From assembly GCA_014946745.1 (NCBI GenBank), contig JADCRD010000002.1, forward strand, positions 620,001 through 684,000: 64,000 nucleotides of DNA, written 5' to 3'. The notes under the pieces were generated by a model, which worked only from the letters and a program-made list of their open reading frames with translations, had not been told where the DNA came from and did not search any database. The translations under genes were made by a program, and so were the position numbers. Source of the stretch: Lysobacterales bacterium. Lineage in GTDB: Bacteria; Pseudomonadota; Gammaproteobacteria; Xanthomonadales; Xanthomonadaceae. Positions 55,316-64,000 of the stretch are shown here, piece after piece (the stretch's first letter is position 1; each line of letters starts with the position of its first letter).

Positions 55316-55780
55316 TCACGCTCCGCCGATGAAACCGTGCTGGCGCCAGGCTTCGAACACCAGTACCGCCACCGCGTTCGACAGGTTGAGGCTGCGGTTT
55401 CCCGGGCGCATGGGCAGGCGCAAACGGGTCTCGGCCGGGATCGACTCCAGCACCGGCTGCGGCAGGCCGCGGCTCTCGGGTCCGAACAGAAAGGCGTCAC
55501 CGGCGCTGTAGGCGACTTCGTCGTAGCGACGCTGGGCGCGGGTCGACAGCGCGAACAGACGCGGCGGCTGCAGCGCAGCCAGCGCGGCCGGCAGCGAGTC
55601 GTGCACCTTGAGATCGGCGTACTCGTGGTAGTCGAGGCCGGCGCGCTTCAGGCGCACGTCGTCGAGTTCGAAGCCCAGCGGGCGGATCAGGTGCAGGCGG
55701 GCGCCGGCATTGGCGCACAGGCGGATCACATTGCCGGTGTTGGGCGGGATCTCGGGCTCGTAGAGCAGCACGTCGAACAT
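55316..55780 (-). CDS. trmL: tRNA (cytidine(34)-2'-O)-methyltransferase TrmL
   Basis: 154 residues from ATG 55780 (MFDVLLYEPEIPPNTGNVIR). This SPOUT enzyme methylates the wobble base of tRNA-Leu. Conserved parts are RLCANAGARLHLIRPLGF, FLFGPESRGLP and PMRPGNRSLNLSNAVAV, the last forming the trefoil knot. The frame opens to 55939, but the family starts at the chosen Met. It is divergent from YcgL. Confidence 0.95.
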   Translation of the reverse strand: MFDVLLYEPEIPPNTGNVIRLCANAGARLHLIRPLGFELDDVRLKRAGLDYHEYADLKVHDSLPAALAALQPPRLFALSTRAQRRYDEVAYSAGDAFLFGPESRGLPQPVLESIPAETRLRLPMRPGNRSLNLSNAVAVLVFEAWRQHGFIGGA

Positions 55781-55937
55781 GCGGCGGTTCCAGGTGACAG
55801 GGCGATGCGGGCGTGGCCCGCGGCTGCGCATTGTCGGTCCTGCGCTGCGCGCGGCGACAGCGGCCCCGTACAAAGCCCGATCGGGCCTGCGGAGCGCTAT
55901 CCTTCGCGCCATCCCCGCAGGCTTCGACCCCAATCCC

Positions 55938-56207
55938 ATGCGTTGCTACGTCTACCGCAGCGAGAAGCGCGCCGACACCTACGTCTATCTGCGCGAGGAA
56001 GGCGCCTTCGAGGTGCTGCCCGAAGCGCTGCACGCCAGCCTGCGACCGCTGGTGGCGGCGCTCAGCTTCGAGCTGGTCGAAGGCCGCCGGCTGGCCCGCG
56101 AGGACGCCGCCGTCGTGCGCGCCAACCTGCTGGAGCGCGGCTTCCACATCCAGCTGCCGCCGCCCGCCGAGTACCTGCCGGACATGATGCCCGCGCATGG
56201 CGGCTGA
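55938..56207 (+). CDS. YcgL-domain protein
   Basis: 89 residues from ATG 55938 (MRCYVYRSEKRADTYVYL). The YcgL fold is complete, ending LLERGFHIQLPPPAEYLPDM. The family is widespread in gammaproteobacteria and has no firm function. Its last 11 bases overlap the start of the ankyrin gene in another frame, so the two are translationally linked. Confidence 0.9.
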   Translation: MRCYVYRSEKRADTYVYLREEGAFEVLPEALHASLRPLVAALSFELVEGRRLAREDAAVVRANLLERGFHIQLPPPAEYLPDMMPAHGG

Positions 56208-59200
56208 ACGCCCGGTGCGGGCCGCTCCGGCGGCGCTGCCGCTGGCCACGGCGCTGTCCGCCCCGCTGCTGATCGCAGCGCACGCCCTGCCAGCGCTGTT
56301 CGCGCTCGACGCGCTGTGGGGCCTGCCGCTGCTCGCGGCGGGCCTGGGTGTGCAGACCGCAGGCGCGGTGCTGGCCAGCGCGCGCCTGCCAGTGCCGCGC
56401 ACCGCCGCCGCGCTGCAGCGCGGCCTTCTGGGCGGCGGCCTGCTTCTGCTGCTGGCCCTGCTGGTGGGCATTCCGCTGCTGGTCTGGCCCTTCGCCGGGC
56501 TGCTGAAATCCGGTGCGCTCGGTGCGGTGCTGCTGCTCTGCGCGGGCGTCGCCGTCGCCGGCCTGCTGGCCAGCCGGGTGTTCGCCGACCCGGTGCTGCT
56601 GCTGGTGCCCGAGCCCATCACCCGCCGCCGCCTCGGCCAGCATCTGGCGCGCGCGCGCCTGACCCGCCAGCGCCTGCTGGAACGCGGCGACTTCGACTTT
56701 GGCGACATCACCCTGGGCGCCGCCTGCCTGGTGCTGCAGCTGGGGCCGGCCCTGCTGGCGCTGGCCAGCGAGGCGGGCCGCAGCGGCGGCGTACCCGCAC
56801 TGGCGGCGAGCGCGCATGCCCTGCTGATCGCGCCGCTGTGCGCGCTGGCGCTGGCGCGGCGGGTGCAGGCCTGTCTCGCCGCCGCCGAGTCCGCGCCCGC
56901 GGCGGAGCCCGCCGCGGAGGCGCCCAGCGCGGCGCGCGAGCCCCAGCCCGCGTTGGCGGAGTCCAGCGAGCCCCCCACCGCGATCGACGACCCGGTCATC
57001 GCCCTGTTCGCCGCGGCGCGACGCGGCGACATCGAAGGCGCCGTAGCCCTGCTGGCGGAGAGTGCGCCCACACCGGCGGCGCCCGCCCCGCCCGAGGGCC
57101 GCGACCAGCGCAGCCTGGCCGTGCTGGCCAGCCTGCTGGGCGACCTCAGCCTGCTGCGCGCGCTGATCCTGCGCGGGGTCGATCTCAACGAATCCCGCGC
57201 TGGCCTCACGCCGCTGCTTGCCTGCACCCGCGACAGCTACCACGGGCGCCCGGACGCGGTGGCGATGCTGCTGGCCAACGGTGCCGATCCGCGGCTGGCC
57301 GACGGCGAGGGCCGCACGCCGCTGCACTACGCGGCGCGCAGCAGCGATCCCGAGGTCGCAGCCCAGCTGCTGGACGCCGGCGCCGAGCTCAACGCGCTCG
57401 ACCGCGGCGGCCGCAGCCCGCTGTTCGAAGCCTGCGCCGCCGGCAGCTGGCGACTGGCGCGGTTTCTGCTAGAGCGTCATGCCCGCAGCGAGCCCGAGGG
57501 CGGCCAACCGGCGCTGCTGGCCGCCGCCGCCGGCGAGGACGATGCCGCCGGCGTCGAGCTGCTGCTGCGCCACAAGGCCAAGGTCGACGCCCGCGGCCGG
57601 CTGGGCCGCACGGCCCTGCACGAGGCCTGCCTGGCGGGCAACGGCGCGATCGTGGCCGCCCTGCTGAAAGCCGGCGCCGATGCCGGTCGCGCCGACGACC
57701 ACGGCGCGACGCCGCTGATGGAGGCCGCGCGCGCGGGCTCGGTGGCCAGCATCGAAGCCCTGCGCCGCAAGTCGCCGGCGGTCGACGCGCTGGATACGGC
57801 CGGCCGCAGCGCCCTGCACATCGCCTGCGGCTCGGCGCGCGCCGATGCCGACGTCATCACCCGCTTGCTGCAGATGGGCGCGCGGCCCGACCAGGCCTGC
57901 GCCAGCGGCCAGACCGCGCTGGAACTCGCGCGCGCGGCGCAGCGCTGGGACCTGGTCGGGCGCATGGACCCCGACCACCCGCTGCCGGCCGCAGTCGACG
58001 ACGCGCCGGGCGCGATCACGGGGTCGTCCGAGACCAGCGTCGAACGGGTCGAACTCGCCGAGCGCCTGACCCGCGCGCTGCGTCGCGGCCGCCCGGACCT
58101 GCTGCCTTCGCTGCTGCGCGAACTGAACCCGCCGGCCGATCTGCTCTGCGAACTCTTCGAAAGCCTCGGCGCGAGCCAGCCGCGCAGCGCGCTGGCCATG
58201 CTGGCCGCAGCGCTGCCGGCGAGCGGCGAGTACAGCCGCGAAGCGCAGTTGGCGCGCGCGCTCGATCGCGTTGCGGTAGCACCGCAGGCGCTGGACGCCC
58301 TGCGCGAACTCGGCGCCTCGCCGGCCGGCCGCGGCGGGCTGGCGCGCTACCTGCGCGCCTGCGTCGACGCGAGGCTGCCAGCCGGCGCCGACGAACAGCG
58401 CGCGCTGCAGCTGCTGGCGGCCGGGGCCGATGCCTTCGGCGCCCATGAGGGCGATGCGCCGCTGCTGCTGGCCATTCAGCTCGGCTGGTCCGAGGTGGTC
58501 GAAGCGCTGCTGATAGGCGGCGCCGACCCGGGGCAGACGGGACGCGGCGGGCAGACTCCGCTTGCGGCCGCCGCCCAGCGCGGCGACATCGCCAGCGTGC
58601 GCGGCCTGCTGCGCGCCGGCGCCAGTCCACAGCGGCGCGGCCCGGACGGCCAGTGCCCGCTGGGTCAGGCCATGCACGCCGGCGACCCGGCCCTGCTGCG
58701 CTGGCTCGATTGGAGCCGCTGGCCGCACCCGGGCCGGCCCCTGCGCGACGCCGACCTGATCCATGCCGCGGTCGCCGGGGACGCAGTGGCCGTGGGCTGC
58801 CTGCTCGAACTCGGGCTGGACCCCGGGGTGCGCGATGCGCGCGGCTGCAGCGCCCTGCTGCGCGCTGCCGGCAGCGGCCACGCCGATGTGGTCGCAGTGC
58901 TGCTCAAGGCCGGGCTCGATCCGGCGCTGGCCGCCGACAGCGGCATGACCGCGCTCACCGCGGCGATCAGCCAGGGCCACGCCGAAGTGGTGGAACTCCT
59001 GCTCGCCGGTCGCGCCCACGTCGAGCAGACCCTGCCCGGCGCGCTGCGCCCGCTGATGCTGGCGGCCGCGCTGGGCCAGGTGCGCTGCGTGCATCTGCTG
59101 CTGGCGCATGGCGCGGCGCGCGATGCGGTCGACGCCGACGGCAACACCGTGCTGCACCACGCCGCTCGGCGCGGCTGCCGCAGCAGCGAGGCCGCGCCCG

Positions 59201-59610
59201 CGCTGGCGCTGTGGACCGCGCTGTCGCCGCAGGCTGTTGCACTCAGCCAGGCCAATGCCTTGGGCGAGACGCCGCTGCTTCTGCTGCTCGGCGCGGCCGA
59301 GCCCGCCGGTACACCGCTGCGCAGCGAAGCGCTGCTGCCGCAGCTCGAGCGCCTGCTGGAGATCGGAACCGCACTCGACGCCCAGGACCAGCGCGGCTTC
59401 TCGGCTCTGCACTGGGGCGCCCAGCACGGTCTGCTGCCGCTGGTGCAGCGGCTGCTGCGCGCCGGCGCGGACCCCAGCCTGCGCGACGGCCTCGCGCGCA
59501 GCGCCGCCGAAGTCGCGCTCACCCGCGGCTATGTCGATATCGCCCGCGAACTCGAAGGCCCCAAACCACCGCCGTCGATGGCGCGCTTTCTGCGCTCGCA
59601 GGCGGACTGA
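56197..59610 (+). CDS. Large membrane-anchored ankyrin-repeat protein
   Basis: 1137 residues. The N-terminal 235 residues contain five or six hydrophobic helices (LPLLAAGLGVQTAGAVLA, GLLLLLALLVGIPLLVWPF and others). An acidic Ala/Pro linker follows (about 230-265), then at least fourteen ankyrin repeats up to the C-terminus, for example DGEGRTPLHYAARSSDPEVA, LGRTALHEACLAGNGAIVAA and DQRGFSALHWGAQHGLLPLV. The repeats should be cytoplasmic and bind protein partners. The link with YcgL by overlapping codons recurs, as far as I recall, in related genera. Specific role unknown. Confidence 0.85.
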   Translation: MAAERPVRAAPAALPLATALSAPLLIAAHALPALFALDALWGLPLLAAGLGVQTAGAVLASARLPVPRTAAALQRGLLGGGLLLLLALLVGIPLLVWPFAGLLKSGALGAVLLLCAGVAVAGLLASRVFADPVLLLVPEPITRRRLGQHLARARLTRQRLLERGDFDFGDITLGAACLVLQLGPALLALASEAGRSGGVPALAASAHALLIAPLCALALARRVQACLAAAESAPAAEPAAEAPSAAREPQPALAESSEPPTAIDDPVIALFAAARRGDIEGAVALLAESAPTPAAPAPPEGRDQRSLAVLASLLGDLSLLRALILRGVDLNESRAGLTPLLACTRDSYHGRPDAVAMLLANGADPRLADGEGRTPLHYAARSSDPEVAAQLLDAGAELNALDRGGRSPLFEACAAGSWRLARFLLERHARSEPEGGQPALLAAAAGEDDAAGVELLLRHKAKVDARGRLGRTALHEACLAGNGAIVAALLKAGADAGRADDHGATPLMEAARAGSVASIEALRRKSPAVDALDTAGRSALHIACGSARADADVITRLLQMGARPDQACASGQTALELARAAQRWDLVGRMDPDHPLPAAVDDAPGAITGSSETSVERVELAERLTRALRRGRPDLLPSLLRELNPPADLLCELFESLGASQPRSALAMLAAALPASGEYSREAQLARALDRVAVAPQALDALRELGASPAGRGGLARYLRACVDARLPAGADEQRALQLLAAGADAFGAHEGDAPLLLAIQLGWSEVVEALLIGGADPGQTGRGGQTPLAAAAQRGDIASVRGLLRAGASPQRRGPDGQCPLGQAMHAGDPALLRWLDWSRWPHPGRPLRDADLIHAAVAGDAVAVGCLLELGLDPGVRDARGCSALLRAAGSGHADVVAVLLKAGLDPALAADSGMTALTAAISQGHAEVVELLLAGRAHVEQTLPGALRPLMLAAALGQVRCVHLLLAHGAARDAVDADGNTVLHHAARRGCRSSEAAPALALWTALSPQAVALSQANALGETPLLLLLGAAEPAGTPLRSEALLPQLERLLEIGTALDAQDQRGFSALHWGAQHGLLPLVQRLLRAGADPSLRDGLARSAAEVALTRGYVDIARELEGPKPPPSMARFLRSQAD

Positions 59611-59677
59611 GCGCGCGAGCGACGTCGCGACGGCGTCCAGCCGCAGCCGCAGTCGGCAGGTGACGTGTCAGCCGCGC

Positions 59678-61492
59678 TCAGCCCTGCCCGCCGCGCTCGC
59701 GCTCGCGCTCGGAGGCCGCGTCGGCCTCGAACAGACGTTCGAGGTCAGTGAAGGCCTCGCGCGCGCTCTGCACGAGCGCCGTCTCGTCGTCGTAGACGAG
59801 GTGCTGTTCGCGCAGCAGGGCCTCGTCGTGCTCGCGGAAGGTGCGCAGGCGCGATTCCACCACCGCCGCGTCCTGGCCCAGCGCCAGCAGCACGCTGCGG
59901 GCCATCTCCAGGGCGGCCGGAAAGGTCTCGCGGGTGATGCCCTCGATGTTGAGGTCCATCAGCCGGAACGCGTGCTGGCGGTTGCGCGCCCGCGCGAACA
60001 CCTTCAGGTGCGGATACAGGCGCTTGATCATCCGCGCGGTGCGGATGTTGGCCTCGGGATCATCGGTGGTCAGAACCAGGATCTCGGCGCGGTCCGCACG
60101 CGCCGCGCGCAGCAGCTCGGCGCGGCTGGGGTCGCCGAAGTACAGGGTGCTGCCGAAGCGGCGCGACAGCTCGACCTGCTGCGGGCTGTTCTCCAGCGCG
60201 GTGAACGGGATGTGCTGGGCGCGCAGCATGCGGCCAATCATCTGCCCCATGCGCCCGAAGCCGGCGATGATCACCTTCGGATCGTGGTCGTCGATGGCGT
60301 CAAACGCGGGCGCGCGCTCGCGGATTTTCGCCAGCTTCCGGCAGTGCGCGTCGACCGCCATCAGCAGCAGCGGCGTCGCCGCCATCGACATGCCGACGAT
60401 CACCACCAGCAGGCTCGATTCTGCCGGCGCCAGCAGACCGGCCTTGCCGGCTTCGGAAAACACCACGAAGGCGAACTCGCCGCCCATCGCCAGCACTGCC
60501 GCCAGCTGCAGCGGTGCGCCGGCCTTGAGCTTCGCCGCCTGCCGCCCGACCACCCACAGCACGGCGAACTTGATGGCCAGAAGCGCCAACGTGCCGATCA
60601 CCACCTGGCCCGGCTCGGCGACGATCACGCCGAGGTCGATGCTCATGCCCACGGCCATGAAGAACAGCCCCAGCAGCAGGCCCTTGAAGGGCTCGATGTG
60701 CGATTCCAGCTCATGCCGGAATTCACTCTCGGCGAGCAGCACGCCCGCGAGAAACGCGCCCAGCGCCATCGATAGCCCGGCCTGCTGGACCAGGAAGGCC
60801 GAGCCGGCGACCACCATCAGCGCCGAGGCGGTGAACACCTCGACCGCCTGCGCGCGGGCGACGATGCGGAACAGCGGGCGCAGCAGATAGCGGCCGCCGA
60901 TCACGATGGCCAGGATCACGCCGACCGCCTTCAGCACGGCATCGAGCCCCGGTGCCGCCTGCTCGGCGGCCTTGGCCTCGCCCAACAGGGGGATCAGCGC
61001 CAGCAGCGGAATCGCGACCGCGTCCTGGAACAGCAGCACCGCGAACGCGATGCGCCCGTAGTCGGCGGTCAGCGCCTTGCGCTCGGCCAGCAGCTGCAGG
61101 CCGACCGCGGTCGAGGACAGGGCCAGGCCCAGGCCGACCACCAGCGAAGCCTTCCAGCCCAGGCCCCACAGCGCGATCGCACCACCAATCAGCGCCGCCG
61201 ACACACCGACCTGCAGACTGCCGATGCCGAACACCTGGCGTCGCATCACCCACAGACGCGCCGGCGAAAGCTCGAGTCCGATGATGAAGAGCAGCATCAC
61301 CACGCCGAATTCGGACGCCGTCAGCACCGACTCGGGATCGCTGATGAAGCCGAGCACGTGCGGCCCGATCACCACACCCGCCGCCAGATAGCCGAGCACC
61401 GCGCCAAGGCCGAGCCGCCGGAACAGCGGCACCGCGATCACCGCGGCGATCAGGAAGACGAGGGCGTCAGCGAGAAATCCGTGTCCGTGCAT
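59678..61492 (-). CDS. CPA2-family cation:proton antiporter with RCK domain (KefC-like)
   Basis: 604 residues. Twelve or so membrane helices (about 5-385) include FGVVMLLFIIGLELSPARLW and VLLFQDAVAIPLLALI. A RCK/TrkA-N domain follows (about 405-525), with the Rossmann loop VIIAGFGRMGQMIGRMLR. It likely exchanges K+ or Na+ for protons under control of NAD(H) or glutathione adducts. The gene for the ancillary quinone reductase (KefF/KefG) is not next to it. The C-terminal tail is charged and variable. Confidence 0.9.
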   Translation of the reverse strand: MHGHGFLADALVFLIAAVIAVPLFRRLGLGAVLGYLAAGVVIGPHVLGFISDPESVLTASEFGVVMLLFIIGLELSPARLWVMRRQVFGIGSLQVGVSAALIGGAIALWGLGWKASLVVGLGLALSSTAVGLQLLAERKALTADYGRIAFAVLLFQDAVAIPLLALIPLLGEAKAAEQAAPGLDAVLKAVGVILAIVIGGRYLLRPLFRIVARAQAVEVFTASALMVVAGSAFLVQQAGLSMALGAFLAGVLLAESEFRHELESHIEPFKGLLLGLFFMAVGMSIDLGVIVAEPGQVVIGTLALLAIKFAVLWVVGRQAAKLKAGAPLQLAAVLAMGGEFAFVVFSEAGKAGLLAPAESSLLVVIVGMSMAATPLLLMAVDAHCRKLAKIRERAPAFDAIDDHDPKVIIAGFGRMGQMIGRMLRAQHIPFTALENSPQQVELSRRFGSTLYFGDPSRAELLRAARADRAEILVLTTDDPEANIRTARMIKRLYPHLKVFARARNRQHAFRLMDLNIEGITRETFPAALEMARSVLLALGQDAAVVESRLRTFREHDEALLREQHLVYDDETALVQSAREAFTDLERLFEADAASERERERGGQG

Positions 61493-61605
61493 GGTGCAGG
61501 ATTCGAGCGGGCAGGGCCGTCAGTATGCCGGCTGGCTGCATGCCTCCGCGCCACGGGTCTGCGCGGTGCGGCGCTGCATCGCTAGACTGCCGTCTTCGCT
61601 GATGG

Positions 61606-63120
61606 ATGCATCGCATGCTCATCGTGTCCTTGTTTTCGCTCGCGGCCGCCGCCCCGCTGGCGGCGCCGATGCCGGCCCCGTGGCTGCTCGCACTGCTGGC
61701 GGTGGCGTTGCTGCTGCTGGTCGCTGCGCTCGTGCTTCTGCTGACGCTGCTGCGTCGCAGTGGGCGCACGCAGACCGACCCTGCCCTGCTCGAACGCTTG
61801 GCCGCGCTGGCCGCCACCGCCGAACGCACCGAGCGCGCCCTGCGCGAAGAGCTGCGCGAAGCGCGCAGTGAGTCCGCCGAGCAGCAGGCGCGCTTCGAAG
61901 CCCAGCTGCGCGCCGCGCTGGCCGAGGGCAGCCGCGCCCAGGCCGAACGGCTGGATGCGTTCGGCCGCGGCCTCGACGCCGCCGCCCTGCGCTCGGATCA
62001 GCGCATCGAGACCCTGCGGCAGACGCTGTCCGACGACGCCCGCAAGAGCCGCGAGGAATCGGTGGCCGCGCTCAAGGGCTTCGGCGAAGCGCTGGACGCG
62101 CGCCTGCTCACCCTCACCCAGCACAACGCCGAGCGCATGAACGAAGTGCGCGGCACGCTCGAAGCCAAGCTCAAGGAATTGCAGACCGACAACGCCGCCC
62201 AGCTGGAGCGCATGCGCGAGACCGTCGACGAGAAGCTCAAAACCACGCTGGAAACGCGTCTGGGCGAGAGCTTCAAGCTGGTCTCCGAGCGCCTCGAACA
62301 GGTGCACCGCGGCCTGGGTGAAATGCAGACCCTGGCGCAGGGCGTGGGCGATCTGAAGCGCGTGCTCGGCAATGTCAAAACCCGCGGCACCTTCGGCGAA
62401 GTGCAGCTCGGCGCCCTGCTGGAGCAGATCCTCAGCGCCGAGCAGTACGCCAGCAATGTCGCCACCCTGCCGGGCAGCAGCGAGCGCGTCGAGTACGCCA
62501 TCCGCCTGCCGGGCAGCACGCCGGGCGCGCCGGTGTGGCTGCCGATCGACGCCAAGTTCCCGCGCGAGGACTACGAGCGCCTGCTCGACGCGCAGGACCG
62601 CGCCGACGCCGAGGCTGCCGGTGTCGCTGCGCTCGCGCTTGAACGGCGCATCCGCGACGAGGCCAAGCGCATCCGCGAGAAGTACATCGGCCCGCCGCAT
62701 ACCACCGACTTCGCCCTGCTGTTCCTGCCCACCGAAGGCCTGTACGCCGAGCTGATCCGCCGCCCCGGCCTGTTCGAAGCCCTGCAGCGCGACTACCGCA
62801 TCACCCTCGCCGGCCCAACCACGCTGGCAGCGCTGCTGAACAGCCTGCAGATGGGCTTCCGCACGCTGGCGATCGAACAACGCAGCAGCGAGGTCTGGCA
62901 GATCCTTGGTGCAGTCAAGAACGAGTTCGGCAAGTTCGGCGAAGTGCTCGACCGCACCCAGAAGCAGATCGACACCGTCAGCAAAAGCATCGGTGCCGCC
63001 GGCGTTCGCACGCGCGCCATCGAACGCAAGCTGCGCAGCGTGGAAACCCTGGAAGGCGCCCCCGACCTGCTGCAGCTGCCCGCCGACAGCGACGACGACG
63101 CCTCGGCGCCGGAGGATTGA
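61606..63120 (+). CDS. rmuC: DNA recombination protein RmuC
   Basis: 504 residues. An N-terminal membrane helix (WLLALLAVALLLLVAALVLL) is followed by a coiled coil (about 60-235) and the RmuC nuclease-like core: GNVKTRGTFGEVQLGALLEQ, VWLPIDAKFPREDYERLLDA and LLFLPTEGLYAELIRRPGL. The C-terminal segment is acidic. RmuC limits DNA inversion and is thought to be an endonuclease-like factor. The stop GGAGGATTGA contains the ribosome site of the next gene. Confidence 0.94.
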   Translation: MHRMLIVSLFSLAAAAPLAAPMPAPWLLALLAVALLLLVAALVLLLTLLRRSGRTQTDPALLERLAALAATAERTERALREELREARSESAEQQARFEAQLRAALAEGSRAQAERLDAFGRGLDAAALRSDQRIETLRQTLSDDARKSREESVAALKGFGEALDARLLTLTQHNAERMNEVRGTLEAKLKELQTDNAAQLERMRETVDEKLKTTLETRLGESFKLVSERLEQVHRGLGEMQTLAQGVGDLKRVLGNVKTRGTFGEVQLGALLEQILSAEQYASNVATLPGSSERVEYAIRLPGSTPGAPVWLPIDAKFPREDYERLLDAQDRADAEAAGVAALALERRIRDEAKRIREKYIGPPHTTDFALLFLPTEGLYAELIRRPGLFEALQRDYRITLAGPTTLAALLNSLQMGFRTLAIEQRSSEVWQILGAVKNEFGKFGEVLDRTQKQIDTVSKSIGAAGVRTRAIERKLRSVETLEGAPDLLQLPADSDDDASAPED

Positions 63121-63121
63121 A

Positions 63122-63814
63122 ATGAACGCGCAAGCGAACCCACCGGTCGCGGTCGAAGTGCTGCCGGTCACGCCCTTCCAGCAGAACTGCTCGCTGATCG
63201 TCTGCCAGCGCACCAAGAAGGCCGCCCTGGTCGACCCCGGCGGCGAAGTCGATCGCCTGCTCGCCGCGGTTGCGCGTCACGGTGCGACGCTGGAGAAGGT
63301 GCTGGTGACCCACGGTCATCTCGACCACTGCTCGGGCGTGGCCGAACTGCAGCAGCGCCTCGGCGTACCGGTCGAAGGCCCGCACCCGGACGACGATTTC
63401 TGGATCCAGCAGCTGCCGACCCGCGCGGCTGAATACGGCTTCCCGCCGGCGCAGGTGTTCACCCCGGATCGCTGGCTCGCCCACGGTGAACGCGTCAGCG
63501 TCGGCGCGCTCGAACTCGAAGTGCTGCACTGCCCCGGCCACACGCCCGGCCATGTGGTGTTCTTCCTGCGCGAAGTCGGCCTCGCCTTCGTTGGCGATGT
63601 GATCTTCGCCGGCAGCATCGGCCGCACCGACTTCCCGCGCGGCAACCACGCCGACCTGATCCGTTCGATCCGCGAACGTCTGTTCGCCCTCGGCGACCGC
63701 GTGCAGTTCGTGCCCGGACACGGCCCGGTGTCGACGCTGGGCCGCGAGCGCATGAGCAATCCGCATGTGTCGGATGCGGCGGTGGGGCGCGCCCATTGGG
63801 GGCACGCGGGCTAA
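63122..63814 (+). CDS. Metallo-beta-lactamase-fold hydrolase (YcbL/glyoxalase II-like)
   Basis: 230 residues from ATG 63122, one base after the rmuC stop, with GGAGG inside the rmuC end. Zinc motifs are THGHLDHCSG, HCPGHTPGHVVFF, GDVIFAGSIGRTDFP and PGHGPVSTLGRE. It resembles YcbL-type type II glyoxalases that hydrolyse thioesters. It is longer than YcbL by about 15 residues. Substrate not proved. Confidence 0.9.
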   Translation: MNAQANPPVAVEVLPVTPFQQNCSLIVCQRTKKAALVDPGGEVDRLLAAVARHGATLEKVLVTHGHLDHCSGVAELQQRLGVPVEGPHPDDDFWIQQLPTRAAEYGFPPAQVFTPDRWLAHGERVSVGALELEVLHCPGHTPGHVVFFLREVGLAFVGDVIFAGSIGRTDFPRGNHADLIRSIRERLFALGDRVQFVPGHGPVSTLGRERMSNPHVSDAAVGRAHWGHAG

Positions 63815-63957
63815 ACCCATGTGGCGAAACGCGCATGGCCCGACGGAGGTGCGCTCTGACCCGTGTTCTCGAACCTGTCAGACATGACAGCTTGCCGATC
63901 CAAACAGTGGGGCCTTAGCTTGCAGCATTCGATTTTCCACGGTTCCTTGAGGTCCCT

Positions 63958-64000
63958 ATGCGTTTCGGTCTCCACCACATCGTTTTCTCCCTTTGCTTCT
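63958..64000 (+). CDS. Start of an exported protein, cut by window end
   Basis: Only 14 codons are visible (MRFGLHHIVFSLCF), with a basic then hydrophobic start like a signal peptide. GAGG six bases before the ATG is a good ribosome site. A small hairpin CTGTC-AGACAT-GACAG (63878-63893) lies about 65 bp upstream. Confidence 0.55.
   Translation, partial: MRFGLHHIVFSLCF

Noticed and set aside
57469-59427. 652-codon minus-strand frame opposite the ankyrin gene
   Set aside because: Ankyrin repeats on the plus strand are unmistakable; the antisense frame reflects codon bias.

Overview
The window is GC-rich chromosomal DNA from a gammaproteobacterium, most likely of the Xanthomonadales/Lysobacterales. 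This is inferred from an RpfC-like hybrid kinase, the order DUF6776 - bactofilin - erpA - nudC, the order def-fmt-rsmB-DUF4390-ntrY opposite LysM-dprA-smg-topA, a pcm-tolC pair, and intergenic arrays of the heptamer GAATCCC. Genus and species cannot be read from the sequence. No rRNA, tRNA, CRISPR array, complete insertion sequence or prophage was seen; most genes are housekeeping.

Layout. 0.1-5.3 kb: a two-gene signalling operon (REC-REC-GGDEF-EAL protein whose c-di-GMP motifs are all altered, then a hybrid kinase with Hpt). 5.5-8.4 kb: DUF6776 protein, bactofilin, ErpA, NudC. 8.4-11.3 kb: rsmG-parA-parB and a short SPFH protein. 11.6-18.8 kb: a TetR regulator divergent from an RND adaptor and pump, then pcm and a TolC-type channel. 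18.9-31.9 kb: CBS protein, ntrY, DUF4390, rsmB, fmt, def on the minus strand, facing LysM, dprA, smg, a GYF_2-RDD protein and topA on the plus strand. 32-39 kb: an accessory-looking stretch with an orphan FtsX-type permease, a decayed fragment of a second one, a 49-residue membrane protein with a BOF protein, a repeat protein broken by an amber codon, and a sugar transporter with a LacI-type operator. 39-49 kb: thiC with its TPP riboswitch, a secreted beta-helix protein, a DUF1232/thioesterase pair, pirin, SelO, DUF4124 and PyrE. 49-64 kb: exonuclease III, AmpG, a lone ribbon-helix-helix protein, AnmK, a murein endopeptidase, TrmL, YcgL, a large membrane ankyrin protein, a KefC-type antiporter, RmuC, a metallo-hydrolase, and the start of one more gene at the right edge.

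The genes suggest several working units: translation start and rRNA modification (def, fmt, rsmB, rsmG), chromosome partition (parAB), drug efflux (RND pump with the nearby TolC), murein recycling (ampG, anmK, an M23 peptidase), thiamine synthesis under riboswitch control, and regulation by phosphorelay with a probable c-di-GMP-type output.

The most unusual content is between genes. A dispersed element made of three consecutive hairpins occurs at six or seven sites (about 1-112, 6246-6400, 32105-32205, 35809-35938, 37471-37590, 44715-44870, and a lone first hairpin at 39100-39132). Its first stem changes sequence from copy to copy while staying fully paired. There is also a 177-bp element with terminal inverted repeats (51519-51695), a roughly 181-bp tandem duplication with GGTGGGTC/GACCCACC palindromes (45846-46280), and four-unit heptamer arrays (19414-19441, 19551-19578, 49414-49441), two of them placed as the arms of one large inverted repeat.
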